Positions 42,251 through 51,822 are shown, counted from the stretch's first letter. The stretch is DNA of 64,000 nucleotides from Streptomyces humi (GCF_001005085.2 NZ_LBMU02000099.1:1-64000), one strand, 5' to 3'. The notes: generated by a model from the sequence alone, not told the origin. Numbers and translations are program-made.

Positions 42251-43155
42251 GCGCCGCGCCGGCCGCCCCGACCTCCGAGATCGTCACCGCGGCCCTCACC
42301 CTGAAGCCCGCACCGGCGGAGCACTTCGACCTCGCCTTCACCGCCACCACCCAGCCCTGCCCCTGGCCCAAGGCCTACGGCGGCGACCTCGTCGCCCAGG
42401 CCGCGGCCGCGGCGATGCGGTCGGTGCCCGACGGCAAGTCCCTGCATTCGATGCACAGTTACTTCCTGCGCCCCGCGGACATCGGGGCCGAGGTCCGCTA
42501 CGAGGTGGAGGTGCTGCGCGACGGCCGCGGCTACAGCACCCGCCAGGTACGCGGCTACCAGAACGGCAAGGTGCTCTACGTCTGCCTCGCCAACTTCGCG
42601 GCGGGGGAGCCCGGTTCGTCGTTCCACGCCGAGTTCGCCGAGGGCGTCCCGGATCCCGAGGACCTCCCCGGCTCGGCCGAGTACCTCGCCGACCGGACCG
42701 GCGGCACCATGACAGCCGAGTCCAAGGCCTACTGGTGCGGCGGCCGCGGTTTCGACATGCGCCACGTCCCCGGCCCCGTCTACCTCACCGTCGAAGGCCG
42801 GCGTCAGCCCCACCAGGCCGTCTGGGTACGGCCGTTCGACGCGCTGCGTCCCGTCGAGGGACTCGCCGACGCCCAGCGGGACGTCGCCGCCCTCGCCTAC
42901 GTCTGCGACTACACCATCCTCGAACCCGTCCTGCGGGTCCTCGATCTGGCCTGGGCGGACCCCGGCCTGGTCACCGCCAGCCTCGACCACGCGATGTGGT
43001 TCCACCGGCCCGGTCCGGTCGGCGACTGGCTCCTCTACCTCCAGGAAGCGGTGGCCGCCGACGCGGGCCGCGGACTGGGCACGGGTCGCTTCTTCACCCG
43101 CGACCACCGCCACCTGGCCACCGTGGTCCAGGAGGGCATGATCCGCCCCGCCTGA
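42247..43155 (+). CDS. TesB-family acyl-CoA thioesterase
   Basis: This 302-aa double hot-dog protein has PWPKAYGGDLVAQAAAAAMRSV in the N-terminal half and ASLDHAMWFHRPGPVGDWLLY in the C-terminal half. TesB-type thioesterases release CoA from acyl-CoAs; in the anthranilate module one would relieve accumulation of dead-end CoA esters. It overlaps the cupin gene in a GTGA junction and is followed after 46 bases by the ligase gene. Confidence 0.9.
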   Translation: MSAAPAAPTSEIVTAALTLKPAPAEHFDLAFTATTQPCPWPKAYGGDLVAQAAAAAMRSVPDGKSLHSMHSYFLRPADIGAEVRYEVEVLRDGRGYSTRQVRGYQNGKVLYVCLANFAAGEPGSSFHAEFAEGVPDPEDLPGSAEYLADRTGGTMTAESKAYWCGGRGFDMRHVPGPVYLTVEGRRQPHQAVWVRPFDALRPVEGLADAQRDVAALAYVCDYTILEPVLRVLDLAWADPGLVTASLDHAMWFHRPGPVGDWLLYLQEAVAADAGRGLGTGRFFTRDHRHLATVVQEGMIRPA

Positions 43156-43201
43156 GCCGTCCGCCGTACGCCACCGGCGGGCTCCCGGAAGGAACCTCAC
43201 G

Positions 43202-44866
43202 TTGGCTCTTCCGCTCTCTCCCACCTCGCACGTGGACACCTTCGCCCGGGACCACCTCCCGCCCGCCGGACAGTGGCCCGTCATCGAGTTCACCACACCC
43301 GAACTGGCCTACCCGGCCCGCCTGAACGCCGCGGCCGAACTCATCGACGCGGCCGTCGAACGGCACGGCCCGGACCGGCCCGCCCTGCGCACCCCGGCCG
43401 GGGAGCTGTGGACCTACGGCGACCTGCGCACCCGCGCCAACCAGGTCGCCCGGGTCCTCACCGAGGACCTGGGCCTGGTCCCCGGACAACGTGTCCTGCT
43501 GCGCGCACCCAACAACCCCTGGGCGGTGGCCTGCTGGCTCGGCGTCCTCAAGGCCGGCGGGGTCGTGGTGACCACCATGGCCGCACTGCGCGCCCGCGAG
43601 ATCGTCCCGATCGCCGAACGGACACAGCCGTCCGTCGCCCTGGTCGACCACCGCTTCACCGAGGACGTCCACACGGTCCGCGGCACCGCGCTGCCCGGCC
43701 TGCGCGTGGTCGCGTACGGCGGCACCGGCGCCGACGACCTGATCGCCCGGTGCGCCGCCAAACCGGGTGAGTTCACCGCCGTCGACACCGCCGCCGACGA
43801 CGTGGCCCTGCTCGGTCCCACCTCCGGGAGCACCGGCGTCCCGAAGATCACCATGCACTTCCACCGGGACATCCTGTCCATAGACAACACCTTCGGCCGC
43901 CACATCCTGCGGCTGCGGCCGGACGACGTGGTCGCCTGCACCGCGCCGTTCGCCTTCACCTTCGGCCTCGGCATGCTGGTCGTCTTCCCGCTGCGGGCCG
44001 GCGCCTGCGCCCTGCTCACGGAGACGGCGACCCCCGCCCAACTCGCCGGCCTCGTCGAGAAACACGGCGTCACCGTCCTCGCCACCGCCCCCACCGCCTA
44101 CAAGGCGATCACCCGCGACGGCGGGGAACGGCAACTGGCCGGCCTGCGCGCCGGCGTGTCGGCCGGTGAGCACATACCGCTCACCACCTGGGAGGAGCTC
44201 CGGGAGCGCATCGGCCTGAAAGTCATCGACGGCATCGGCGCGACCGAGCTGCTGCACATCTTCATCTCCGCCGCCGGCGACGACATCAGGCCGGGTGCCA
44301 CCGGCCGCCCCGTCCCGGGGTACCGCGCGACGATACTCGGCTTCGACGGCGAGGAGCTCGGCCCCGGCGAGCCCGGACGGCTCGGTGTCATCGGCCCGGT
44401 CGGCTGCCGCTACCTCGACGACAGGCGCCAGCACGACTACGTCGTGGGCGGCTGGAACGTCACCGGTGACATCTTCCACCGCGACGAGGACGGCTACTTC
44501 TACTACCACGCCCGCAGCGACAACATGATCGTGTCCTCCGGGTACAACATCGGCGGTCCCGAGGTCGAGGCGGCCATCGACACCCACCCCGACGTCGTCG
44601 AGTCGGCCGTCGTGGCCCGCCCGGACCCCGAACGCGGCTCGGTCGTCTGCGCCTTCGTCGTGCTGCGCGAGGGCGTCACCGGGGACCCGGCGAAGGCCAG
44701 GGAGATCCAGGACCACGTCAAGCGGGTCCTGGCGCCCTACAAGTACCCGCGGGACGTCCGCTTCCACGACGTCCTGCCGCGCAACACCAGCGGAAAACTC
44801 CAGCGGTTCGCGCTCCGCAAGATCATCGAAGCAGAGCTGGCCGCTGAGCAGGCCGCTGAGCAGTGA
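43202..44866 (+). CDS. 2-aminobenzoate/benzoate-CoA ligase-like enzyme
   Basis: This 554-aa ANL-superfamily ligase has the ATP loop GPTSGSTGVPKI (about 205), ATEL and WNVTGDIFHRDEDGYFYYHARSDNMI motifs, and a catalytic Lys near SGKLQRF in the C-terminal lid. The combination YNIGGPEVEAAIDTHPDV and the linked monooxygenase favours aminobenzoate or salicylate as substrate. The TTG at 43202 follows GGAAGGAACCTCACG. It is cotranscribed with the monooxygenase gene downstream. Confidence 0.88.
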   Translation: MALPLSPTSHVDTFARDHLPPAGQWPVIEFTTPELAYPARLNAAAELIDAAVERHGPDRPALRTPAGELWTYGDLRTRANQVARVLTEDLGLVPGQRVLLRAPNNPWAVACWLGVLKAGGVVVTTMAALRAREIVPIAERTQPSVALVDHRFTEDVHTVRGTALPGLRVVAYGGTGADDLIARCAAKPGEFTAVDTAADDVALLGPTSGSTGVPKITMHFHRDILSIDNTFGRHILRLRPDDVVACTAPFAFTFGLGMLVVFPLRAGACALLTETATPAQLAGLVEKHGVTVLATAPTAYKAITRDGGERQLAGLRAGVSAGEHIPLTTWEELRERIGLKVIDGIGATELLHIFISAAGDDIRPGATGRPVPGYRATILGFDGEELGPGEPGRLGVIGPVGCRYLDDRRQHDYVVGGWNVTGDIFHRDEDGYFYYHARSDNMIVSSGYNIGGPEVEAAIDTHPDVVESAVVARPDPERGSVVCAFVVLREGVTGDPAKAREIQDHVKRVLAPYKYPRDVRFHDVLPRNTSGKLQRFALRKIIEAELAAEQAAEQ

Positions 44867-44877
44867 GAGGAACTCCC

Positions 44878-47262
44878 TTGAAGATCGCGATCATCGGCGG
44901 TGGCCCGGGAGGTCTCTACCTCGCGGCCCTGATGAAGCAGCTGGACCCCGCCCACGAGATCACCGTGTGGGAACGCAACGCCCCCGACGACACCTTCGGC
45001 TTCGGGGTGGTCTTCTCCGACGAGACGCTCGGCGGCATCGAGAACGCCGACACCGTCTTCTCCGAGGCGATGTCCCGCCGCTTCGCCCGCTGGACGGACA
45101 TCGACATCCACTACCGGGGCGAGACCCACACCGTCGGCGGCCAGGGCTTCGCCGCCATGAGCCGCAAGGAACTCCTGCACCTCCTCCAGGAGCGCTGCCG
45201 CGAACTCGGCGTCGACCTGCGCTTCTCCGCCCCCGCCCCCGACGTGGCCGGACTGCGGGCGTCGTACGACCTCGTCGTGGGCGCGGACGGCGTCAACTCC
45301 GGCGTCCGCGCGGCCCACGAGGACGTCTTCCGTCCCCGACTGGACCGCCGGCACAGCAAGTACATGTGGCTGGGCACGGACCGGGTCTTCGAGGCCTTCC
45401 AGTTCTTCGTGAAGGAGACGGAGTGGGGTGTCGTGCAGGTCCACGGCTACCCCTACTCGGACAGCGGCTCGACGTTCATCGTGGAGATGCACGAGGACGT
45501 CTGGCGCCGGGCGGGCTTCGACGCCACCGAGGACGTGGTGTTCGCGCCGGGCGTCTCCGACGAGCAGGCCGTGGCCCGGATCCGCGAGCTGTTCGCCGAG
45601 GAGCTGGGCGGCCACGAGGTGTTCGCGAACAACTCGAAGTGGCTGAACTTCACCACGGTCCGCAACCGGCACTGGCACCACGGCAACCTCGTCCTCATCG
45701 GCGACGCCGCCCACACCGCCCACTTCTCCATCGGCTCCGGCACCAAGCTGGCCATGGAGGACGCCCTCGCCCTCGCCGCCTGCCTGCACGAACACCCGGA
45801 CGTGGAGGGTGCGTTGACGGCGTACGAGGCCGAGCGCCGCCCCGTGGTGGAGTCCACCCAGCGGGCCGCGCAGGCCTCGCTGGAGTGGTTCGAGAACATC
45901 GGCATGTACGCCCGCCAGGAACCGGCCCAGTTCTGCTTCAACCTCCTCACCCGCTCGCGCCGTATCACCTACGACAACCTGCGCACCCGGGACCAGGAGT
46001 TCGCCGACCTCGTCGACCAGGCCTTCGCCGCGGCACAGGGGCTGGGCACCAGGGCCCCCGCGATGTTCCAGCCGTTCCGCATCGGGCAGCTGGAGCTGAA
46101 GAACCGGGTGATCGTCTCCCCGATGGACATGTACTCCGCCGTCGACGGCGTCCCCGGCGACTTCCACCTGGTCCACCTCGGCTCCAAGGCCATGGGCGGG
46201 GCGGGGCTGGTGATGACGGAGATGGTGTGCGTCTCGCCCGAGGGCCGCATCACCCCCGGCTGCACCGGGCTGTGGAACGACGAACAGCGCGACTCCTGGC
46301 GGCGCGTGGTCTCCTACGTCCACACCCACAGCAGCGCCCGCATCGGCCTCCAGCTCGGCCACTCCGGGCGCAAGGGCTCCACCCGCCTGATGTGGGAGGG
46401 CATCGACGAACCCCTGCCCGACGGCAACTGGGAGACCGTCGGCCCGTCCGAACTGCCGTACGGCCCCGGCCTGCCCGTACCCCGCGAACTCATCCGCGCC
46501 GACCTGGACCGGATCACGGCCGAGTTCGTGGCGGCGGCCCGCCGAGGCGCCGAGGCCGGTTTCGACCTCCTCGAACTCCACTGCGCGCACGGCTACCTGC
46601 TGTCGTCGTTCCTGTCCCCGATCGCCAACCACCGCACGGACGAGTACGGCGGATCCCTGGAGAACCGGCTGCGTTACCCGCTGGAGGTCTTCGACGCCGT
46701 CCGCGCCGCCTGGCCCGCCGAACGCCCCGTGATCGTGCGGATCTCCGCCACCGACTGGGCCCCCGACGGCAACACCGAACACGACGCCGTCGAGATCGCC
46801 CGCGCCTTCGTCGCCCACGGCGCCGCCGCCATCGACGTCTCCACCGGCCAGGTCACCAAGGAGGAGCAGCCCGCCTACGGCCGCTCCTACCAGACCCCGT
46901 TCGCCGACCGGATCCGCCACGAGGTGGCCGCCGCCAGCGGTACCGCCGTGATCGCGGTGGGCGCCATCGCCTCCTACGACGACGTCAACTCCATCCTGCT
47001 GGCCGGACGCGCCGACCTGTGCGCGGTGGGCCGTACCCATCTCTACGACCCGCACTGGACCCTGCACGCGGCCGCCGACCAGGAGTACCGGGGCCCGGCC
47101 GCCGAGTGGCCGGTGCAGTTCCGGGCCGGCCGCCGCAAGCCGCCCACCTCACGCACCGACGCCGTACGCCCCCGCCTGTCGCTGCTCCGGGCGGACCGGA
47201 CGGGGGAGAGCGTCCACCTGCGGTGGAAGCCGGCGGGGGAGGGGCTACCGGTGGTGCGGTGA
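44878..47262 (+). CDS. Two-domain aryl-CoA monooxygenase/reductase (2-aminobenzoyl-CoA type)
   Basis: This 794-aa fusion has an N-terminal FAD monooxygenase (about 1-385; IAIIGGGPGGLYLA near the start and NLVLIGDAAHTAHFSIGSGTK near 276) and a C-terminal old-yellow-enzyme FMN domain (about 395-750; RVIVSPMDMYSA, LHCAHGYLLSSFLSP). This matches 2-aminobenzoyl-CoA monooxygenase/reductase and bifunctional salicylyl-CoA 5-hydroxylase/oxidoreductases. The OYE half would reduce the hydroxylated ring before beta-oxidation-like steps. The TTG at 44878 has GAGAGG seven bases upstream; a GTG at 44863 overlaps the ligase stop. The 3' end overlaps the convergent gene by 18 bases. Confidence 0.9.
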   Translation: MKIAIIGGGPGGLYLAALMKQLDPAHEITVWERNAPDDTFGFGVVFSDETLGGIENADTVFSEAMSRRFARWTDIDIHYRGETHTVGGQGFAAMSRKELLHLLQERCRELGVDLRFSAPAPDVAGLRASYDLVVGADGVNSGVRAAHEDVFRPRLDRRHSKYMWLGTDRVFEAFQFFVKETEWGVVQVHGYPYSDSGSTFIVEMHEDVWRRAGFDATEDVVFAPGVSDEQAVARIRELFAEELGGHEVFANNSKWLNFTTVRNRHWHHGNLVLIGDAAHTAHFSIGSGTKLAMEDALALAACLHEHPDVEGALTAYEAERRPVVESTQRAAQASLEWFENIGMYARQEPAQFCFNLLTRSRRITYDNLRTRDQEFADLVDQAFAAAQGLGTRAPAMFQPFRIGQLELKNRVIVSPMDMYSAVDGVPGDFHLVHLGSKAMGGAGLVMTEMVCVSPEGRITPGCTGLWNDEQRDSWRRVVSYVHTHSSARIGLQLGHSGRKGSTRLMWEGIDEPLPDGNWETVGPSELPYGPGLPVPRELIRADLDRITAEFVAAARRGAEAGFDLLELHCAHGYLLSSFLSPIANHRTDEYGGSLENRLRYPLEVFDAVRAAWPAERPVIVRISATDWAPDGNTEHDAVEIARAFVAHGAAAIDVSTGQVTKEEQPAYGRSYQTPFADRIRHEVAAASGTAVIAVGAIASYDDVNSILLAGRADLCAVGRTHLYDPHWTLHAAADQEYRGPAAEWPVQFRAGRRKPPTSRTDAVRPRLSLLRADRTGESVHLRWKPAGEGLPVVR

Positions 47263-48567
47263 CGTCAGGTAGTGCTGGCGGAGCAGTTCCTTGCCGTAGT
47301 CGTTGCCGTTGGGCGTGCGGATGATCGAGTGGACGTGCATCTGCGTCGGAACGCCCTCGGCGCCGCCGTACGCGCCGCGCAGTGGACCGGGTGCCTGGCA
47401 GTCGACCTCGACCCAGACCACGGGGCTGTGCACGCGGACGTAGAACGCGTCGTCGGCGCCCGTGCCGCCGGCCCAGGTCACGTACGTGTCGTCGAGATGC
47501 GCCCGGACCTCGGCCATCCGCACCCTCGCCGCATCGGCCCTGGCCCGGTCGACGAACGCCTCGACGATGCCGAGCAGCTGCTGCCTCTGGACGCGGGTGA
47601 GGGCGTCGCCGCGAAGACCCTCGTACGCCTGGACGGCGTTGTCGGAGAAGGCGCCCGCCTTCATCGACTCGTTGGTCTTGGTGGCCGAGACGATCGCGAC
47701 CGCCCGCTGGTCCGCGGAGAGCGAGTCGACGAAGGCGAGGCTCGCCAGCACCTCCTCGTGGCAGACGGTGACCGTCTCGCCGTCGATCTCCATGGAGGTC
47801 GGCTCCGAACCCCAGAAGCAGGGGCTCATGACGACCTGGTCACCGAGGACGAAGTAGTTGATCACACAGTGGTGGCCGTCGAACTGGAAGCCCCAGGGCT
47901 CGGTGGCCGACGGGGTGCCCATGAGGGTCCAGTAGTAGGCGTCCTCGTTGAAGGACTTCGTGTTGCCGATCGCCTCGCCGGCCGCCTGGTTGATCCGGCG
48001 GATCTTCTCCGTGGTCTCCAGGCCGTCCGCGCTGAGCGCGGACTTGAGCAGGGCCGTGCCCAGGTCCTTCTGCGTGTCGCTCAGGTCCGCGAGCGACACG
48101 CCCTGCCGGCTGTAGGAGTCGACGTTGCTCCACAGCCGCCATTCGGTGGAGTGGACCGTGAACTGGGTCGCGGACCTCTGGGTGTCGGTCAGACCGGCCA
48201 GGAAGGCGTTCGCCGCGGTGATGACGGGCGCGGTGTCGACCCTGGTGGAGTGGACGGTGAACAGGTCGTCGATCCGCCTGCCGTCCGTGGTGAGGCCGAA
48301 GAACTCCTCCGTCAGCGACTGGTTGCCCGGTCCGCCGGCGCCGCCGCCCGGGCCGCCGCTCGGCGCGGCACTGGGGGAGGGGCTGGCCGACGCGTCGGCC
48401 GTGCCGGTGCTGTCGTCGGCGAGCGCCGTCCAGGCCCCGGCGCTGCCCATCGTCACCAGGGCGGTCGCCCCGGACGCGAAGAACACCTTGCGCATGAAGT
48501 TGCGGCGGCTCGCCTCGGTCCGCTCCGGTACGCGCACCGGGCCGTCACCGGTGTCGATCTCGGGCAT
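47245..48567 (-). CDS. Tat-exported DUF3500 protein
   Basis: This 440-aa protein carries a twin-arginine signal (SRRNFMRKVFFASG, cleavage near residue 46) and a Gly/Pro/Ser-rich linker (about 50-85). The DUF3500 domain is full-length and contains GFQFDGHHCVINYFVLGDQVVMSPCFWG and AFSDNAVQAYEGLRGDAL. Many DUF3500 proteins are exported and uncharacterised. The ATG at 48567 follows AAGGGAG; a longer reading adds 29 residues without feature. Its last 18 bases overlap the convergent monooxygenase gene. Confidence 0.9.
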   Translation of the reverse strand: MPEIDTGDGPVRVPERTEASRRNFMRKVFFASGATALVTMGSAGAWTALADDSTGTADASASPSPSAAPSGGPGGGAGGPGNQSLTEEFFGLTTDGRRIDDLFTVHSTRVDTAPVITAANAFLAGLTDTQRSATQFTVHSTEWRLWSNVDSYSRQGVSLADLSDTQKDLGTALLKSALSADGLETTEKIRRINQAAGEAIGNTKSFNEDAYYWTLMGTPSATEPWGFQFDGHHCVINYFVLGDQVVMSPCFWGSEPTSMEIDGETVTVCHEEVLASLAFVDSLSADQRAVAIVSATKTNESMKAGAFSDNAVQAYEGLRGDALTRVQRQQLLGIVEAFVDRARADAARVRMAEVRAHLDDTYVTWAGGTGADDAFYVRVHSPVVWVEVDCQAPGPLRGAYGGAEGVPTQMHVHSIIRTPNGNDYGKELLRQHYLTSPHHR

Positions 48568-48714
48568 GCGGCTCCCTTCGTCGTGGGCGCGTCCCTCGCG
48601 GACGGCCACCGGACGACCAGCGTGCTGCGCCCGACTGAGGCTGAGCTGAGGCAAGTTGCCCGATGGCCCCGAAAAGCCTCCGGTGACCTGGGGTTATGTG
48701 GGGACGCTGTGGAT

Positions 48715-50205
48715 TCAGGAAAGCCTCAGGGTGAGGTGGGCGGCCGAGGGCGCCAGCGGCAGGGTGACGGCGAACTCGGTGCCGCCGGGCGCGCCGGTCA
48801 CCTCGACTCGGCCGCCGTGGGCCTGGGTGATCGCGGCGGCGATGGCCAGTCCGAGACCCGCCCCGCCCGCCGTGCCGGGGGTACGGGAGCGTGAGGCGTC
48901 CCCCCTGGTGAAGCGTTCGAAGACGGTCGGCAGCAGGTCGGGCGGGATGCCGGGGCCGTCGTCGTGCACGCGGATCACGCAGTGTCCGTCGGCGGTCTCC
49001 ACGGTGACGGTGACGCGGGTGCCGGCGGGGGTGTGGGTGCGCGCGTTGGCCAGCAGGTTCGCCACCACCTGGTGCAGCCGGGCGGCGTCGCCGAGCACGG
49101 TCGCGGGCGCGTCCAGGCGCAGCACCAGCTGCCAGTGGTGGCCGGAACCGGCGGCCCGGGCGTCCCACACCGCGTCGCCGACCAGGGTGGCCAGGTTCAC
49201 CTCCGCCGACTCCAGGGGCCGGCCCTCCTCCAGGCGGGCGAGCAGCAGCAGGTCCTCGACCAGTCCGGTCATGCGTGCCGACTGGGCGGAGACCCGGCGC
49301 CAGGCCAGGTCCGGTTCGATCTTGTGAGTGTCCACGCCCATCAGCATCAGCTCGGCGTACCCGGCGATCGAGGCGAGCGGGGTGCGCAGCTCATGGCTGG
49401 CGTCGGCGAGGAAGCGTCGCATGTGCTCCTCGGCGCGCTGGCGTGTGCACAGGGACCACTCGACGTGGTCGATGAGCCGGTTGAGCGCGACCCCGACCTG
49501 GCCCACCTCGGTGCGCGGATCGGTGTCCGGCGCCGGGACCCGGGTGAGTCCGGTGACCTCGCCCCGGTCGAGCGGTGCCCGGGAGACCTCGACGGCGGTG
49601 GTGGCGACCCGCCGCAGGGGCCGCAGCTGGCGCCGGACCGACATCGCGGACACGGAACCCGCGAGCACCAGCCCCACCCCTGCGATGCCGGCCTCGACCA
49701 CGACCAGGGAGTCGATCATCTGCTGCACGCTGCCCACGGGCAGCCCGGCCAGCATGGTGGTGCCGTCCTCGGTGACGGCCGTCAGCCGGTAGGCGCCCAG
49801 ACCGGGGATCGTACGGGTGCGCAGGGCGCCGTCGGCAGGGATGCCGGCCAGGGCGGCGCGCTGGGCGGCGGTGAGGGTGCGCGGGCCGTCGTCGGTCACC
49901 ACCTCGGCGGTGGTGATCCGGTTCCCGTCCACGAGGGCGGCCAGGGTGCCGGTGTGCTGGCCGCGCTCGTTGAGGAAGCCGAGGTTCCCGCCGGGCGGTC
50001 CGTGCTCCCGGCCGCCCTGGCTGTGCTCGGCGGCGTCGGTCACCCGCTGGTCCAGGTCCGTGATCAGGTAGGAGCGCTGGACGAGGACGGTGGCGACGGC
50101 CATCGCCGTGCACACGGCGGCCAGGGTCAGGGAGTGCACGAGGACCATACGGGCCCGCAGTGAGCGCCCGCGGAGCGCGGCCAGGACCCGGCGCGGGGAC
50201 CTCAT
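48715..50205 (-). CDS. Sensor histidine kinase of a two-component system
   Basis: This 496-aa kinase has two membrane helices (about 17-43 and 180-200), an extracellular sensor loop of about 140 residues, a HAMP domain and the H-box FLADASHELRTPLASIAGY (His near 271). The ATPase part has NLLANARTHTPAGT (N box) and VHDDGPGIP (G1 box). The ATG at 50205 overlaps the regulator stop (ATGA), so the pair is cotranscribed. The signal is unknown. Confidence 0.92.
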   Translation of the reverse strand: MRSPRRVLAALRGRSLRARMVLVHSLTLAAVCTAMAVATVLVQRSYLITDLDQRVTDAAEHSQGGREHGPPGGNLGFLNERGQHTGTLAALVDGNRITTAEVVTDDGPRTLTAAQRAALAGIPADGALRTRTIPGLGAYRLTAVTEDGTTMLAGLPVGSVQQMIDSLVVVEAGIAGVGLVLAGSVSAMSVRRQLRPLRRVATTAVEVSRAPLDRGEVTGLTRVPAPDTDPRTEVGQVGVALNRLIDHVEWSLCTRQRAEEHMRRFLADASHELRTPLASIAGYAELMLMGVDTHKIEPDLAWRRVSAQSARMTGLVEDLLLLARLEEGRPLESAEVNLATLVGDAVWDARAAGSGHHWQLVLRLDAPATVLGDAARLHQVVANLLANARTHTPAGTRVTVTVETADGHCVIRVHDDGPGIPPDLLPTVFERFTRGDASRSRTPGTAGGAGLGLAIAAAITQAHGGRVEVTGAPGGTEFAVTLPLAPSAAHLTLRLS

Positions 50206-50924
50206 ACCTCGTCTTCCGCCGGCCTGATGACGTATCCGGCGCCGCGCACGGTGTGGATCATCGGCCGGCGTTCCTTGTCGATCTTCGCGCGCAGGCCGTA
50301 GACGTACACCTCGACCAGGTTTCCGCCGCCGTCGAAGGAGCTGTTCCACACGTGGTCGAGGATCTGTGTCTTGCTGAGCACCTGGCGGGGGTGGCTCATC
50401 AGGAACCGCAGCAGGTCGAACTCCTTCGCGGTGAGCGAGATGGCCGTGTCGCCACGGCGCACCTCGCGGGTCCGCTCGCCGAGCACCAGGTCGCCGAGGA
50501 CCCGCACCCCGTCCTCGGCGTCCTCGCCGGCCCCGGAACGGCGCAGCAGTCCGCGCAGCCGGAGCATCACCTCCTCCACGGAGAAGGGCTTGGTCACGTA
50601 GTCGTCGGCGCCGGAGGAGAGCCCGTCGAGCCGGTGCTCCACGGCGTCCCGGGCGGTCAGCATGAGCACGGGCAGCCTGGTGTTCTCGTACCGCAGCCGG
50701 CGCAGCACCTGGATCCCGTCCAGGTCGGGGAGCATGCCGTCCAGCACGACCGCGTGGGGGCCGCATCTGCGGGCGGCGCGCAGCGCGCCGTACCCGTTCT
50801 GGGCCACGTACGGCCGCCAGCCCGCCGCGGTGACGGCCACGGAGAGCAGCTCGGTCAGCTCGGGTTCGTCGTCGACGATCAGCACCCGGATCGCGCCCGG
50901 TGCCGCTGTGGGGGTGTCAGACAT
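50202..50924 (-). CDS. OmpR/PhoB-family response regulator
   Basis: This 240-aa regulator has a receiver domain (LIVDDE near 16-20, phospho-acceptor Asp62 in VVLDGMLPD, KPF switch near 110) and a winged-helix DNA-binding domain with LTAKEFDLLRFLMSHPRQVLS and NLVEVYVYGLRAKI. The ATG at 50924 is preferred; an in-frame start at 51050 adds 42 residues with no domain content. It is cotranscribed with the kinase downstream. The target genes are unknown; the SLT protein upstream and divergent is a reasonable candidate. Confidence 0.92.
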   Translation of the reverse strand: MSDTPTAAPGAIRVLIVDDEPELTELLSVAVTAAGWRPYVAQNGYGALRAARRCGPHAVVLDGMLPDLDGIQVLRRLRYENTRLPVLMLTARDAVEHRLDGLSSGADDYVTKPFSVEEVMLRLRGLLRRSGAGEDAEDGVRVLGDLVLGERTREVRRGDTAISLTAKEFDLLRFLMSHPRQVLSKTQILDHVWNSSFDGGGNLVEVYVYGLRAKIDKERRPMIHTVRGAGYVIRPAEDEV

Positions 50925-51284
50925 GAGCGGATGCTCTCGCGAAGGGCTGTACGGGAGCTGTGGACGGCTCAGGAGCGTGACGCCACCCATAGGGGCCAGA
51001 TCACATCCTATGCGCCGTCGTAGCCACGGATGCCACTGAACAGCCGCCAAGCATCATATAGCGGACATTTCGCCTCATTCGTACGAAGTGGCGTAGTACG
51101 TCACATCATTGCGTCCCGCCGCGGGCGCCGCTAACCATTGCTGTCGTCGCCGGGAGCGAGGCGGCGGACCGAGCGGATCCCCGCCGGGTCCGTCCACTCC
51201 CGCCGGCAGCCCGGGGCCCCGCCCCCACGCCGCCGCTCACGCGGCCGGCGCCGACGCCGTCCCCCACCGGAGAGTTTCCTTCAC
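50925..51284 (+). promoter_or_regulatory. Divergent region with possible c-di-AMP-type leader
   Basis: This 360-base gap has no gene. Its SLT-side part (about 51130-51260) includes cgctaaccattgctgtcgtc, gccgggagcgaggcggcgga and ggcagcccggggcccc, which recall portions of the ydaO-type (c-di-AMP) riboswitch leaders found before Streptomyces cell-wall hydrolase genes. The fit is partial; several expected conserved boxes are not evident. Confidence 0.3.
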
Positions 51285-51794
51285 ATGATCATGACCAACC
51301 GCACCCGCATCGCCCGTCTCGGCCTGGCCGGCCTCGCCACCACCGGTGCCGCGGCCGCCGCGCTCACCCTGATGCCGGCCAACGCGCAGGCCGCCGAGCT
51401 GACGCAGGCGCACACCGCCACCGTGGCCTCGGCCTCCGGTGACAGCAGCACCGCCGCCCGGCAGACCGGCAAGGCCAACAACCTGGACGGCTGGATCAAG
51501 CAGTCGCTTCAGATCATGAAGTCCAAGGGCATCCCCGGCAGCTACGAGGGCCTCAAGCGCAACATCATGCGCGAGTCCGGCGGCAACCCCGCCGCCCAGA
51601 ACAACTGGGACGTCAACGCCCAGCAGGGCACCCCCTCCAAGGGCCTGCTCCAGGTCATCGACCCCACCTTCAAGGCCTACCACGTCGCCGGCACCGCGCA
51701 GAACGTCACCGACCCGGTGGCCAACATCACCGCGGCCGCCAACTACGCCGCCCACCGCTACGGCTCCATCGACAACGTCAACTCCGCGTACTGA
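51285..51794 (+). CDS. Secreted SLT-domain lytic transglycosylase
   Basis: This 169-aa secreted protein has a signal peptide (about 1-37, ANAQAAEL), a short Ser/Thr/Ala linker and a C-terminal SLT domain (about 68-169) with the catalytic Glu97 in NIMRESGGNPAAQN and the conserved SKGLLQVIDPTF. No LysM module is present, so it is a minimal transglycosylase, similar in size to those controlling germination and wall turnover. A second ATG two codons in is possible; GGAGAG lies about ten bases upstream. Confidence 0.9.
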   Translation: MIMTNRTRIARLGLAGLATTGAAAAALTLMPANAQAAELTQAHTATVASASGDSSTAARQTGKANNLDGWIKQSLQIMKSKGIPGSYEGLKRNIMRESGGNPAAQNNWDVNAQQGTPSKGLLQVIDPTFKAYHVAGTAQNVTDPVANITAAANYAAHRYGSIDNVNSAY

Positions 51795-51822
51795 CGGCCG
51801 CGCGGCCGGTCCGGCGGACGCC

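Noticed and set aside
44737..47067. A 776-residue open frame on the minus strand opposite the aryl-CoA monooxygenase
   Set aside because: Long antisense frames are expected in GC-rich coding DNA; the translation is a Gly/Val/Arg-biased shadow with no recognisable domain, whereas the plus frame shows FAD and OYE motifs.
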